The position numbers and the translations under genes are program-made. From positions 1 through 64,000 of the forward strand of contig NZ_CAHLAR010000004.1 of NCBI RefSeq assembly GCF_903652925.1: a DNA stretch of 64,000 bases, written 5' to 3'. Shown piece by piece: positions 7,311-16,216 of this stretch; position 1 is the first letter of the stretch, and every line of letters starts with the position of its first letter. A model generated the notes under the pieces. That model did no database searches. It saw only the letters and a list, made by a program, of their open reading frames with translations, and was not told the DNA's origin. The DNA comes from Achromobacter anxifer (GTDB lineage: Bacteria; Pseudomonadota; Gammaproteobacteria; Burkholderiales; Burkholderiaceae_B).

Positions 7311-9313
7311 AGATCCACAAAGCGCTTTGGTTCGGCCTGTCTTGCATCGCGCTGGTGCTGCTGATGATCGCGTTCCTGACGCCCTGGGACCATCTGACCA
7401 CCGGACACATCGGCCTCCTGATGCTGGCGCTGATCGTGGTGGCCATCATGCTGGGATTTCCCACCGCCTTCACGCTGATGGGCATGGGGGTGCTGTTCAC
7501 CTTCCTGGCGTACTACATGCAGAGCGCGGACGCGGGCCGTTCAGTGGGGCAGACGCTGGACCTGATGGTGCAGCGGACCTACGCCACGATGACCAACGAC
7601 TCGCTGATTTCGATTCCGCTGTTCGTGTTCATGGGCTATCTGGTCGAACGCGCCAACCTCATCGAGAAGCTGTTCCGCTCCATGCACCTGGCCCTGGCGC
7701 GCCTGCCCGGCGCGCTGGCCGTGGCCACGCTGGCGACCTGCGCGATCTTCGCCACCGCCACGGGCATCGTCGGCGCGGTGGTCACGCTGATGGGCCTGCT
7801 GGCTATGCCCGCCATGCTGAAGGCTGGCTACAGCGTGCGCCTGACCGCGGGCGCCATCACGGCGGGCGGCTGCCTGGGCATTCTGCTGCCGCCCTCGGTG
7901 ATGCTGATCGTGTATGGCGCGACGACTGGCGTGTCCGTGGTGCAGCTGTACGCCGGGGCGTTGTTCCCGGGCATCATGCTGGCCGTGCTGTACATGGTCT
8001 ACGTGATCATCGTCGCCAAGCTGCGGCCGGACATGGCGCCGCCCTTGCCCAAGGAAGAGCGTGGCGTGCCCCTGTCCGCGGAATCGGCGGCGCTGGCCGC
8101 GGGCGGGTACACGCGCGCGCTGTCGGGTATGGTGGCGTCCCTGTTCAAGGGGCGCCGCAACCAGGACGTGCCGTTCGGCTTCCTCATGCGCAACATGGCA
8201 CTGGCGCTGGCGCCGCTGGCGGTCACGGTGTTGCTGGTGGCCGTGGTCTACCAGGCGACGACGCGGCCCGCAGTGGTGTACGACATCCCCGCCGAACTGC
8301 AGCTGGGCTCCTCGGGAGGCTTCGATTCGGGGCTGAGCGAGCCGCCGGGAGATGGCTTGGCGGAGCCTCCGTCGGACGCGCTGGCCGAGCCGCCCTTGAA
8401 CGACCCGGCGGGCGGGCTGTCCGAGCCTCCCTCGAACGAGCCGGCGGCGGGCGGACTGACCGAGCCGCCCGGCACGCCGGCCGGGGCAGGCGCTGCTACG
8501 GCTGCCGCGCCGCAAGCCCTTGCCGCCGCGCCAGCCGCGGGGCAAGCCGACGAGAGCATCGCCGCGCCCAAGGGCTTCTGGATCTTCGCGGCGATATGCG
8601 CGGCGATCCTGGCGGTCTTCTACGCGGTGTTGACCTGGTCGCGGCTGGAAATCTTCAAGATGCTGATGGGCTCGTTCTTTCCGCTGGCCGTGATGATCGC
8701 GGCGGTGCTGGGCTCCATCGCCTTCGGTCTGGCCACGCCCAGCGAGGCCGCCGCCATGGGCGCCATGGGCGGCGCGCTGCTGGCGCTGGCGTACCGCCGC
8801 CTGAACCTGCCCGTGCTGCGCGAATCGGTGTTCCTCACGGCCAAGACCAGCGCCATGGTGTGCTGGCTGTTCGTCGGTTCATCGATCTTCTCGGCCGCGT
8901 TCGCGCTGTTGGGCGGGCAGGCCATCATCGAGGAATGGGTGCTGTCGTTGGGGCTGACGCCATTGCAGTTCCTGCTGCTGGCGCAGGTCATCATCTTCCT
9001 GCTGGGCTGGCCGCTGGAATGGACCGAGATCATCGTGATCTTCATGCCCATCTTCGTGCCGCTGCTCAACACCTTCGGCATAGACCCGCTGTTCTTCGGC
9101 CTGCTGGTGGCGCTGAATCTGCAGACTGCATTCCTTTCGCCGCCGGTCGCCATGTCGGCCTTCTACCTGAAGGGCGTCTCGCCGCCGCACGTGACGCTGA
9201 ACCAGATCTTCCTGGGCATGATGCCGTTCATGGGCATCCAGGTGGTGGCGATCTTCCTGCTGTATATGTTCCCGGGCATCGGCATGTGGCTGCCCACGGT
9301 GCTGTACCGATAG
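7307..9313 (+). CDS. dctM: TRAP transporter large permease (DctM family) with Pro-rich insert
   Basis: 668 residues, against about 425 for a standard DctM. The sequence is rich in membrane helices throughout and has the TRAP features GGCLGILLPPSVMLIVYG (about 185-202) and GLATPSEAAAMGA near residue 480. It couples substrate uptake to the sodium gradient. The extra length lies between about 240 and 450: it contains two additional hydrophobic segments (about 305-325 and 424-445) flanking a hydrophilic loop with five copies of an L-[SAT]-E-P-P motif (about residues 341-388), followed by an Ala-rich linker. The frame is intact and the DNA is not visibly foreign. It ends the TRAP operon. Confidence 0.93.
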   Translation: MKIHKALWFGLSCIALVLLMIAFLTPWDHLTTGHIGLLMLALIVVAIMLGFPTAFTLMGMGVLFTFLAYYMQSADAGRSVGQTLDLMVQRTYATMTNDSLISIPLFVFMGYLVERANLIEKLFRSMHLALARLPGALAVATLATCAIFATATGIVGAVVTLMGLLAMPAMLKAGYSVRLTAGAITAGGCLGILLPPSVMLIVYGATTGVSVVQLYAGALFPGIMLAVLYMVYVIIVAKLRPDMAPPLPKEERGVPLSAESAALAAGGYTRALSGMVASLFKGRRNQDVPFGFLMRNMALALAPLAVTVLLVAVVYQATTRPAVVYDIPAELQLGSSGGFDSGLSEPPGDGLAEPPSDALAEPPLNDPAGGLSEPPSNEPAAGGLTEPPGTPAGAGAATAAAPQALAAAPAAGQADESIAAPKGFWIFAAICAAILAVFYAVLTWSRLEIFKMLMGSFFPLAVMIAAVLGSIAFGLATPSEAAAMGAMGGALLALAYRRLNLPVLRESVFLTAKTSAMVCWLFVGSSIFSAAFALLGGQAIIEEWVLSLGLTPLQFLLLAQVIIFLLGWPLEWTEIIVIFMPIFVPLLNTFGIDPLFFGLLVALNLQTAFLSPPVAMSAFYLKGVSPPHVTLNQIFLGMMPFMGIQVVAIFLLYMFPGIGMWLPTVLYR

Positions 9314-9343
9314 GGACGCGGTCCGGGGGCGGCCGGCTGGCCT

Positions 9344-9404
9344 CTCCCGGACTGGGGGCGTCACGTCATGCAGGCCCCTCCCGGATTGGGGCATCATGCA
9401 GGCC
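9344..9404. repeat. Imperfect direct repeat, two copies of about 30 bp
   Basis: Copies at about 9344-9375 and 9378-9404 share CTCCCGGA, a GGGG run and CATGCAGGCC, with a few bases deleted in the second copy. They lie in the gap between the convergent dctM and VOC genes. No U-tract follows, so this is not an obvious terminator. Confidence 0.5.
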
Positions 9405-9426
9405 TGTCCTAGACCAGGCGCACCAT

Positions 9427-9885
9427 TCAGACGGCGGCCGCAATGGGGCGCCTGCCCAGTCCCGCCGAAAAGCGCAGCAGATAACCATCGGGATCCTGCA
9501 CCAGGAACTGCTGCACGCCGACCTCGCTGGCGTCGGCGCGATACCACTTCTCCTCGGGCTCCATGTACAACGGCCAGCCGGCGCTGCGCAAGGCATCGAC
9601 GATAGGCGCGATCGCGGGCACTTCGATCTGCAGATTGATCCCGCGGCCCAGCGGCGCTTCCAGCGGGCCGGTGATCCAGTTCCTGCCGTGGCCGTATTCC
9701 TCCAGCATGACCTGGGAACCGTGCTTGTCCAGATAGGCGAAGTGGTCCTCGGGCCGATCGTAGGCTATCGAGAAGCCGCAGAGCCCGCACCAGAAATGCA
9801 GGCTCTTGCCGATGTCCGAAACCAGCAGCTCGGGCACGACGCGGGCGGCGGAGAATTCCGAGGCGGGGAGCACGGGGTAGTTCAT
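9427..9885 (-). CDS. VOC-superfamily (glyoxalase/bleomycin-resistance-like) protein
   Basis: 152 residues with one VOC betaalphabetabetabeta pair of modules: VVPELLVSDIGKSLHFWCG at the start of module one, and FLVQDPDGYLLRF near the end. These patterns match metal-binding glyoxalase, dioxygenase or antibiotic-binding folds. The start at 9885 (MNYPVLPASEF) gives the usual family N-terminus; an upstream in-frame ATG at 9954 would add 23 atypical residues. Neither start has a strong ribosome site. The substrate is unknown. It converges on the TRAP operon and does not obviously belong to it. Confidence 0.82.
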   Translation of the reverse strand: MNYPVLPASEFSAARVVPELLVSDIGKSLHFWCGLCGFSIAYDRPEDHFAYLDKHGSQVMLEEYGHGRNWITGPLEAPLGRGINLQIEVPAIAPIVDALRSAGWPLYMEPEEKWYRADASEVGVQQFLVQDPDGYLLRFSAGLGRRPIAAAV

Positions 9886-10162
9886 GGCGGAGGTCTGTGG
9901 GGATGAGGCGGAAGACGGATCGCCGACGGGCGGCGGGTTCAGGCCGGCAATCATAGGCCGGATTGAGCGGACGGTCGCGCTAGCGAGTACACCAGGGTCT
10001 CGCGGCCGTAGTGGCGGTCGCGCGAAGAGGGCGGAGAATGGCTTCAGCGGGCTATGTTGGAGGCGGGTGGAGTGATAGCGGCTTGTACGCAGTGAAGGGC
10101 TTGCAGAGATATAATTAGGTGCCTTACTATCTGGCGCTTGAACGCCTCAAAGAGCCAAGCCC

Positions 10163-10693
10163 ATGCACGACACGCAACACATGCTCGAACCCAAGCACCG
10201 CGCGCTGCTCGACGTTGCCGCCCGGCGCGGGCTGCCGTCGGCGAGCGGCATCGGCCTTTGCTTTCAACTGCTGTCGCTTGCCGGCGCCATCGACCGCGAC
10301 TGCGCGGCGCGGCTGGCGCCGCGGCAATTGTCGGAAGGCAAGTTCGTGCTGCTGTTCCTGTTGCATGAACAGCCGGACGGCCTGTCGCCGCACGAGCTGG
10401 CGGAAGGCGCGGGCGTTACGCGCGCCACCGTCACAGGGCTGCTGGACGGCCTGGAGCGCGACGGCTTCGTGTCGCGGCGCGCCGGCAAGGACGACCGGCG
10501 CAAGATTATCGTGAAGCTCAGCGCCAAGGGCAGGGCCGAGGCCGGCAAGCTGCTGCAGGAGCACACGGACTGGATAGCTTCGTTGTTCTCTGGCCTGAGC
10601 GGCCCGGAGCAGGCGCGACTGCGCGAGTTGCTGGGCAAGATCTGGCTAGGCACGGACGCGGGCCGCGCCACGGCGCAGGAGACTGAACAATGA
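10163..10693 (+). CDS. MarR-family transcription regulator
   Basis: 176 residues. The winged-helix HTH occupies about 60-125: LSPHELAEGAGVTRATVTG (74-92) is the recognition unit, and the wing carries the family DDRR motif (110-113). The flanking helices form the dimer interface. It shares an ATGA overlap with the next gene, so it is probably co-transcribed with and likely controls the DNA-alkylation-repair-like protein and itself. The inducer is not predictable. Confidence 0.92.
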   Translation: MHDTQHMLEPKHRALLDVAARRGLPSASGIGLCFQLLSLAGAIDRDCAARLAPRQLSEGKFVLLFLLHEQPDGLSPHELAEGAGVTRATVTGLLDGLERDGFVSRRAGKDDRRKIIVKLSAKGRAEAGKLLQEHTDWIASLFSGLSGPEQARLRELLGKIWLGTDAGRATAQETEQ

Positions 10694-11469
10694 GCAAGAC
10701 CGCAACCTCCGCGCCCACGGGCCGCGGCGTGAAGGACATAAGCGCCGAACGCCTGGCGCAGTTGAATGCCGGCGAACCGGCAAGCAACCTGACCGAATGC
10801 CTGGCCGTGGACTTTGCCGCGCTGATGCAGGCGGCCGCGCCGCAGGCCGGGGCCGAGGCGGTCGCCGCGTTGCGCGCCCAGGCGGGGCTGGGCATCTCCA
10901 AGCGCATGGCGCTGGCGGCGCAGATACTGCTGGAGCGCCAGGGCGCCGACGCCTTCAAGCAGTTGAAGACGCATCGCTCGGACACCGTGCGGGGCTGGGC
11001 CTGCTTCATGGTCGGAACGTTGCCGGACCTGACGCAAAAGCAGCGCCTGGCGATGATCCGGCCGCTGGCCGACGATGCGCATTTCGGCGTGCGGGAATGG
11101 GCCTGGCTGGCGGTACGGCCGCAATTGGCGTTGGAACTGGATGCGGCGGTGCAGCTGCTGCTGCCCTGGACGGCAGACCCGTCCGAGCGCTTGCGGCGTT
11201 TCGCCAGCGAATGCTTGCGGCCGCGCGGCGTCTGGTGCGCGCATATCGCGGCGCTGAAGGCCGATCCCGGCCGGGCGCTGTCCTTGCTGGAACCATTGCG
11301 GGCCGATCCCGCCGTCTATGTGCAGGATTCGGTGGCGAATTGGCTGAACGACGCCAGCAAGGACCAGCCGGACTGGGTGCGCGGCGTCTGCGCGCGCTGG
11401 TCCAAGGGCAATCCGGCCGAGGCGACGCAGCGCATCTGCAAGCGCGCGCTGCGGTCCATCGGCGCCTAG
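10690..11469 (+). CDS. HEAT-repeat DNA alkylation repair-like protein (AlkC/AlkD type)
   Basis: A 259-residue all-helical protein. The HEAT-like repeats include DTVRGWACFMVGTLPDL, FGVREWAWLAVRPQL and a C-terminal block PAVYVQDSVANWLNDASKD, which is a hallmark of AlkC/AlkD-type alkylpurine glycosylases. Aromatic residues in WAW and the VQDSVANWLND helix match the damaged-base-recognition face of that family. It would remove N3- or N7-alkylated purines in the cytoplasm, but many paralogues have no shown activity. It is translationally coupled to the MarR regulator. Confidence 0.8.
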   Translation: MSKTATSAPTGRGVKDISAERLAQLNAGEPASNLTECLAVDFAALMQAAAPQAGAEAVAALRAQAGLGISKRMALAAQILLERQGADAFKQLKTHRSDTVRGWACFMVGTLPDLTQKQRLAMIRPLADDAHFGVREWAWLAVRPQLALELDAAVQLLLPWTADPSERLRRFASECLRPRGVWCAHIAALKADPGRALSLLEPLRADPAVYVQDSVANWLNDASKDQPDWVRGVCARWSKGNPAEATQRICKRALRSIGA

Positions 11470-11513
11470 GTCCGGGCTGCCGGCTGCTGGGCTGTCCTGC
11501 CTTCCGGACGGCC

Positions 11514-12263
11514 CTACAACTGGCTCATGCCCCCGTCCGCAATGATCTCCGTGCCCACGATGAAGGCCGACTCCGGCGACGCCAGATGCAGCACCGTCGA
11601 GGCGATTTCCTGCGGCGTGCCGAAGCGGCCCAGCGGCACCTGGGCGCGAATGCTGGCGGCGGTCTTTTCCAGCGCCGCGGCGTCCAGGCCCAGCTTGTCG
11701 TAGATCGGCGTCGCGACAGGGCCGGGGCTGATGACGTTGACGCGGATGCCGCGCGGCAGCAGTTCGGCCGACAAGGTCTTGGCCAGCGAGATCAGGGCGG
11801 CCTTGCTGGCGGCATAGATGGATGATGCCGGCATGCCGATGCGGGCGTTGATCGAACCGTTCAGCACGATGGACGCGCCGGGATTGAGCAGCGGGTCCAG
11901 CGCCTGCAACTGGAAGAAGGCGCCTTTGACGTTGGTCGAAAAGGTCTGGTCCCAGAGCGCCTCGGTGGCTTCGGCCAGAGGGGCGAACTTGGCCACGCCG
12001 GCATTGATGAACACCGCGTCCAGGCGGATGCCGGCCTGTCGTAATTCAGCGGCCAGCGCGGTAGCCGCGCCCGGCGCGCCGGCGTCGTTGCGCAGGGCCA
12101 GGGCGTGCGAGCCCAGGCTGGCGCGGACCTGTTTCAGCACCGCCGCGTCGCGGCCGGTGACGACGACGCGGGCGCCTTCGGCGGCGAACGCCTGGGCCGC
12201 GGCCAGGCCGATGCCGCTGGTGCCGCCGGTGACCAGGACGGTCTTCTGTTCGAAACGGTTCAT
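11514..12263 (-). CDS. SDR-family NAD(P)-dependent oxidoreductase
   Basis: 249 residues, the classical SDR length. The cofactor motif TGGTSGIG is at 12-19, NAG at about 87-89, and the catalytic residues are S137, Y150 and K154 in the YxxxK motif. Arg in the TGRDA segment after beta2 suggests NADPH preference. The C-terminus contains the usual GTEIIADGG block. Substrate specificity is not predictable. The gene is convergent with the AlkD-like gene and divergent from the DUF169 gene, and appears to be a single-gene unit. Confidence 0.93.
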   Translation of the reverse strand: MNRFEQKTVLVTGGTSGIGLAAAQAFAAEGARVVVTGRDAAVLKQVRASLGSHALALRNDAGAPGAATALAAELRQAGIRLDAVFINAGVAKFAPLAEATEALWDQTFSTNVKGAFFQLQALDPLLNPGASIVLNGSINARIGMPASSIYAASKAALISLAKTLSAELLPRGIRVNVISPGPVATPIYDKLGLDAAALEKTAASIRAQVPLGRFGTPQEIASTVLHLASPESAFIVGTEIIADGGMSQL

Positions 12264-12438
12264 GGTGGGCTCCTAGGGAGTCGGGGAGAGTTTCCTGCGG
12301 GGGTGCCGCCTGCTGGATTGCCGTTTTCCACGATAGATCAATCAAGGAGCCGGCGGGCGATTCGTTATAGTCCTTGATGACCGCAATCAATCTGCGGCGA
12401 TGCGGCAAAGGCCGCGCACAACAGTCCAGGGGACGGGC

Positions 12439-13233
12439 ATGGAAGAGACAAGGCTGAATTGGGCATCGCTGGTCGATGACCTGAACAAGTTGTTGCGCCT
12501 GAAGACCACTGTCATCGGCATGAAGCTGTACGAGCGCGAGGAGGACATGGCTGCGGTGCAAGGCTTGCGGCGGCCGCAGGCCACGCACACCACGGACCAG
12601 ATCGTCGGCATGGCCGCCAGGCTGGGCTGGACGGTGGGGATCACCGGGGATGATCTGGTCGGCGCGCAATGCCGCGCCGTGATCGGACTGGGTCCGCAGG
12701 ATGAGGCCTGGAAGCGCGGCGAGGACTACGTGGGCGTCTGGCACGCTACCCAGGAAGACGCGCAGGCGCGCCAGGAGGCGCTGTCCTGTGTGCCGGCGGG
12801 CAAGTACCGCGGGCTGGTGGTGTCGCCGCTGGCCTCGGGCCGGCTGGACCCGCCGGACATCTGCCTGATCTACGCCACGCCGGGACAGATGATCATCCTG
12901 ATCAACGGCCTGCAATGGAAGAATTACCGGCGCTTCGACTGGAGCGTGGTGGGCGAGACCGCCTGTGCGGATTCCTGGGGCCGGGCGCTGGCGACCGGCG
13001 AGCCCAGCCTGTCCTTGCCCTGTTTCGCCGAGCGCCGCTACGGCGGCGTGCCCGACGAGGAAATGCTGATGGCCATGCCGCCGCGCTACCTGCCCATTGC
13101 CATCGAAGGCATGAAGGCCTTGTCAGCCAACGGCCTGCGCTATCCGATCCCGCCCTACGGCATTCAGAACGACGTGCGCGCTGGCATGGGCGTGAGCTAC
13201 GCGCGCGCGCCAGCCGCGCCGGCCAAGTCCTAG
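12439..13233 (+). CDS. DUF169 family protein
   Basis: 264 residues. Family features are LRLKTTVIGMKLYEREEDM near the N-terminus, a central PDICLIYATPGQMIILINGLQW segment read in two parts, and Cys residues in AQCRAVIGLG, ETACADSW and SLPCFAER. The biochemical role of DUF169 is unknown; conserved Cys suggest metal or cofactor binding. I chose ATG 12439, with GGGGA just before it, over an in-frame ATG at 12400. The stop codon shares a CTAG palindrome with the convergent LysR gene, so the two genes abut completely. Confidence 0.85.
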   Translation: MEETRLNWASLVDDLNKLLRLKTTVIGMKLYEREEDMAAVQGLRRPQATHTTDQIVGMAARLGWTVGITGDDLVGAQCRAVIGLGPQDEAWKRGEDYVGVWHATQEDAQARQEALSCVPAGKYRGLVVSPLASGRLDPPDICLIYATPGQMIILINGLQWKNYRRFDWSVVGETACADSWGRALATGEPSLSLPCFAERRYGGVPDEEMLMAMPPRYLPIAIEGMKALSANGLRYPIPPYGIQNDVRAGMGVSYARAPAAPAKS

Positions 13234-14138
13234 TGGGCCGCGCCGCGCAGGGCGGCCGCGAGCACGCGGGCGGCCGGTCCCAGGGGCTGGTCGATGCGGT
13301 GCGCCAGGTAGGTTTCGCTGGTGACCTGGCTGCCGCGGCCCAGGCTGTCGGTGGGCAGGCGCAGCAGCCGGCCCTCGGCCAGGTCGCGCTCCACCTGCCA
13401 CAGCGGCAGGCGTCCCCAGCCCACGCCCGCCAAGATCAGCGCGTGCTTGGCGTCCTGGCCGTTGACGCGGCAGGTTTGCGGCGACAGCACCGCGAAGTCG
13501 CGGCCCTGCGTCAGCGAGGACGGGTCCGTTTGCACGATCTGTACGTGGTCGGCAAGCTCCGACGGACTCAGCGGCGCAGCGGCGGCCACGCGCCGCGCCA
13601 GGGCATGCCCTGCGCCGACCACCGCCACCATCTGCACCGAGGACAGCGCCTGCATGGCGATGCGCGGATTGCGGAAATGGTCTCCAGCGGTGATGGCCAG
13701 CGTGTGGCTGCCCGTCAGCAGGGCTTCTACCGGGCCGCCCAGCGGCAGCACGGATACCCGGACGGCGACGGAAGGATAGGCCGTGCGCAGGGCGTTCAGG
13801 GCGGCGCCCACTTCGGCTATCGGGTACAGGGTGTCCACCGCCAGCGACAGCTCCAGCTCCACGCCTTCGCCCAGTCCCTGGGCGCGGGCGCGCATGGCGT
13901 CGACGCGCAACAGGATGTCGCGGGCGTTCGCCAGCAGGGCCTCGCCTTGCGGCGTCATCACGGGCCGGTGGCCGCTGCGGTCGAACAGCGTCACGCCCAG
14001 CTGGGCTTCCATGTTGGCGATGGCGTGGCTGACGGCCGATTGCACCCGGGACAGCCGGCGCGCGGCCGCGCGGAAACTGCCGGCGTCCGCCACGGCGGCG
14101 AACACGCGCAACTGGTCGAGGGTCAGGGCGTCTATCAT
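13230..14138 (-). CDS. LysR-family transcription regulator
   Basis: 302 residues. The N-terminal winged HTH (about 6-65) has the typical GSFRAAARRLSRVQSAVSHA recognition element and QLGVTLFDRSG. A two-lobe effector-binding domain follows (about 92-290). It is divergent from the MFS gene at 14246, the classic arrangement for a LysR regulator and its target. The shared 107-bp gap contains AT-rich sequence and two copies of GATCGGTTT that may be part of its site. Confidence 0.93.
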   Translation of the reverse strand: MIDALTLDQLRVFAAVADAGSFRAAARRLSRVQSAVSHAIANMEAQLGVTLFDRSGHRPVMTPQGEALLANARDILLRVDAMRARAQGLGEGVELELSLAVDTLYPIAEVGAALNALRTAYPSVAVRVSVLPLGGPVEALLTGSHTLAITAGDHFRNPRIAMQALSSVQMVAVVGAGHALARRVAAAAPLSPSELADHVQIVQTDPSSLTQGRDFAVLSPQTCRVNGQDAKHALILAGVGWGRLPLWQVERDLAEGRLLRLPTDSLGRGSQVTSETYLAHRIDQPLGPAARVLAAALRGAAH

Positions 14139-14245
14139 CTGGCCGGCTGATCTATTTAATCGATCGGTTTCATCAAAAGATTATCACTTACCAGGATCGG
14201 TTTGCGCTGGCATCCTGGCAGGGTTGAAAATGAGGGGAGACAAGG

Positions 14246-15424
14246 ATGGGCAAGGAAGGAACGCGCTGGTCGGCGGTGCTGGCCATCGTGGGGGCGGGCG
14301 TGGTGGCCGCGCTGCAAGTGGGCAAGGTCATCATCGCCGCGCCCCTGCTGCGCAAGGACATGGGGCTGGACCTGGCGTCCATCGGGGCGCTGGCCGCGGT
14401 GTTTTCCATTCTGGGCCTGGTCGGCGGGATCGCCGCGGGCGGCGTCATCAACCGCTATGGCGCGCGCCGCATGCTGCTGGCCGGCCTGGTGGCGACGGCG
14501 GCGGGCTCGGTGACCGGGGCCATGGCGTCGGCATACGGCGTCCTGCTGACCTCGCGCGTGGTGGAGGGCCTGGGTTTCCTGATGATCACCGTGGCCGGGC
14601 CGGCGGCCTTGCAGCGCATGGTGTCGGCATCCACCCGCGATTTCGCGTTCGCCTTGTGGAGCTGCTATATGCCCGCGGGCATGGCCATCGCCATGCTTGC
14701 CTCGCAGGCGTTCACCGACTGGCAGGCCTACTGGTGGTGCGCGGGCGCGGCGGTGCTGGTGGCGCTGGCCTGCGTGGCGGCGCTGGCGCCGGCCACGCCC
14801 GGTGGCGCCAGCCTGTCGTGGCAAGGGCTGCGGCAGGACACGGTCGATACGCTGGGCGCGCCCGGCCCGCGCCTGTTGGCGCTGTCGTTCACGCTCTACA
14901 GTCTGATGTTCTTCGCGCTGTTCACCTTCCTGCCGGTCCTGCTGACCGAGCAGCTGGGGCTGCCGCTGGCCACGGCCGGCCTGTACAGCGCCATCGCCAG
15001 CGCCGCCAACGTGGTCGGCAACCTGGGCGCGGGCATGCTGCTGGCGCGCGGCTGGCGGCGTTCGACGCTGATCGCCGGCGCCAGCGTGATCATGGGCGCG
15101 GTGGCGCTGCTGATCTTCCGCTCGGTGCTGCCCGCGATGCCCACCTTCCTGCTGTGCGTGCTGTTCTCGGCGGTGGGCGGCCTGATCCCGGCCACGCTGC
15201 TGGGCACCGCGCCGCTGCTGGCGCCGCGGCCGGGCCTGACGCCGGCGTCGGTCGGGCTGGTGATGCAGGGCAGCGGCCTGGGCCAGGTGATCGGGCCGCT
15301 GGCGGTGGGCGGCGCGATCGACCGCTACGGCTGGTCGGTGGCCTCGCTGATCGTGGCGGCGGCCGGCTTGGGCGGGGTATTCCTGGCGGCGCGTTTGCGG
15401 CGGCTCAACGGACCCGGCATGTAA
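14246..15424 (+). CDS. Major facilitator superfamily transporter
   Basis: 392 residues with about 12 predicted membrane helices and the MFS loop motif in GGVINRYGARRMLLAG (between TM2 and TM3). The pattern resembles the CynX/NimT (cyanate/nitroimidazole) branch, but the substrate is uncertain. GGGGAGA lies just upstream of the start. It is divergent from the LysR regulator, which probably controls it. The HAD phosphatase follows 69 bp downstream on the same strand. Confidence 0.9.
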   Translation: MGKEGTRWSAVLAIVGAGVVAALQVGKVIIAAPLLRKDMGLDLASIGALAAVFSILGLVGGIAAGGVINRYGARRMLLAGLVATAAGSVTGAMASAYGVLLTSRVVEGLGFLMITVAGPAALQRMVSASTRDFAFALWSCYMPAGMAIAMLASQAFTDWQAYWWCAGAAVLVALACVAALAPATPGGASLSWQGLRQDTVDTLGAPGPRLLALSFTLYSLMFFALFTFLPVLLTEQLGLPLATAGLYSAIASAANVVGNLGAGMLLARGWRRSTLIAGASVIMGAVALLIFRSVLPAMPTFLLCVLFSAVGGLIPATLLGTAPLLAPRPGLTPASVGLVMQGSGLGQVIGPLAVGGAIDRYGWSVASLIVAAAGLGGVFLAARLRRLNGPGM

Positions 15425-15493
15425 GCGGCGCGGACCGCGCGCGCTTGTCATGCGGCAGGCCTATCATGGCAGCTCGTCCATCGTGGAGCCTAT

Positions 15494-16168
15494 ATGCATA
15501 CGCCTGCCCCCAGCCTCGTCATCTTCGACTGCGACGGCGTCCTGATCGACAGCGAGATCATCGCGGCGCGCGCCCAGTCGCGCGCGCTGGCCGCGCACGG
15601 CATCTCCATCACGCCTGAAGAGGCGGCACGGCGCTTCGCCGGCATTCCCGACGCGGATATGTGGCAGACCTTGCAGCAGGAGAATTCGCGCAGCTTGCCC
15701 GAAGGATTCGCGCGCGAGTACGCGGACGGGCTGGAGGCGACTTTCCGCGAGGAACTGCGGGCGTTGCCCGGCGCGCTGGAGACAGTCCGCGCGCTGCGCG
15801 AACACGGCCTGCAGGTCTGCGTGGCGTCCAGCAGCACGCCGCCCAAGCTGGAAGCCGCCTTGAAGTTGGTCGGCCTGTGGGATGAGTTCGCGCCCAACGT
15901 CTTCAGCACGGCCCAGGTGGCGCGCGGCAAGCCGGCGCCGGATGTGTTCCTGCACGCGGCCCGGCAGATGCGCACGGCCATCCTGGATTGCGTGGTGGTG
16001 GAGGACAGCGTGCCCGGCGTGCGCGCCGCCCGCGCCGCGCGCATGCGGGCCATCGGCTACGTGGGCGCTTCGCACAACGGGCCGGACCAGCGCCAGCGCT
16101 TGCTGGACGAAGGCGCTTCCGACGTCATCGACGATCTGCGCCGCCTGCCTGAATTGCTGCTGCCTTGA
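15494..16168 (+). CDS. HAD-superfamily phosphatase (CbbY/Gph/beta-PGM-like)
   Basis: 224 residues. The HAD motifs are complete: motif I DCDGVLIDSE with nucleophile D12 and acid/base D14, motif II in VASSS, the motif III Lys in GKPAPDVF, and motif IV in VVEDSVPGV. The helical cap lies between about 20 and 85, giving the C1-type fold of sugar-phosphate phosphatases and phosphoglucomutases. It is most likely a phosphatase acting on a small sugar phosphate; the substrate is not identifiable. Confidence 0.9.
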   Translation: MHTPAPSLVIFDCDGVLIDSEIIAARAQSRALAAHGISITPEEAARRFAGIPDADMWQTLQQENSRSLPEGFAREYADGLEATFREELRALPGALETVRALREHGLQVCVASSSTPPKLEAALKLVGLWDEFAPNVFSTAQVARGKPAPDVFLHAARQMRTAILDCVVVEDSVPGVRAARAARMRAIGYVGASHNGPDQRQRLLDEGASDVIDDLRRLPELLLP

Positions 16169-16216
16169 TGCGTCGCCCGGCGGGGGAGCGATGCCGCCGC
16201 GACACGCAGCGCGGCA

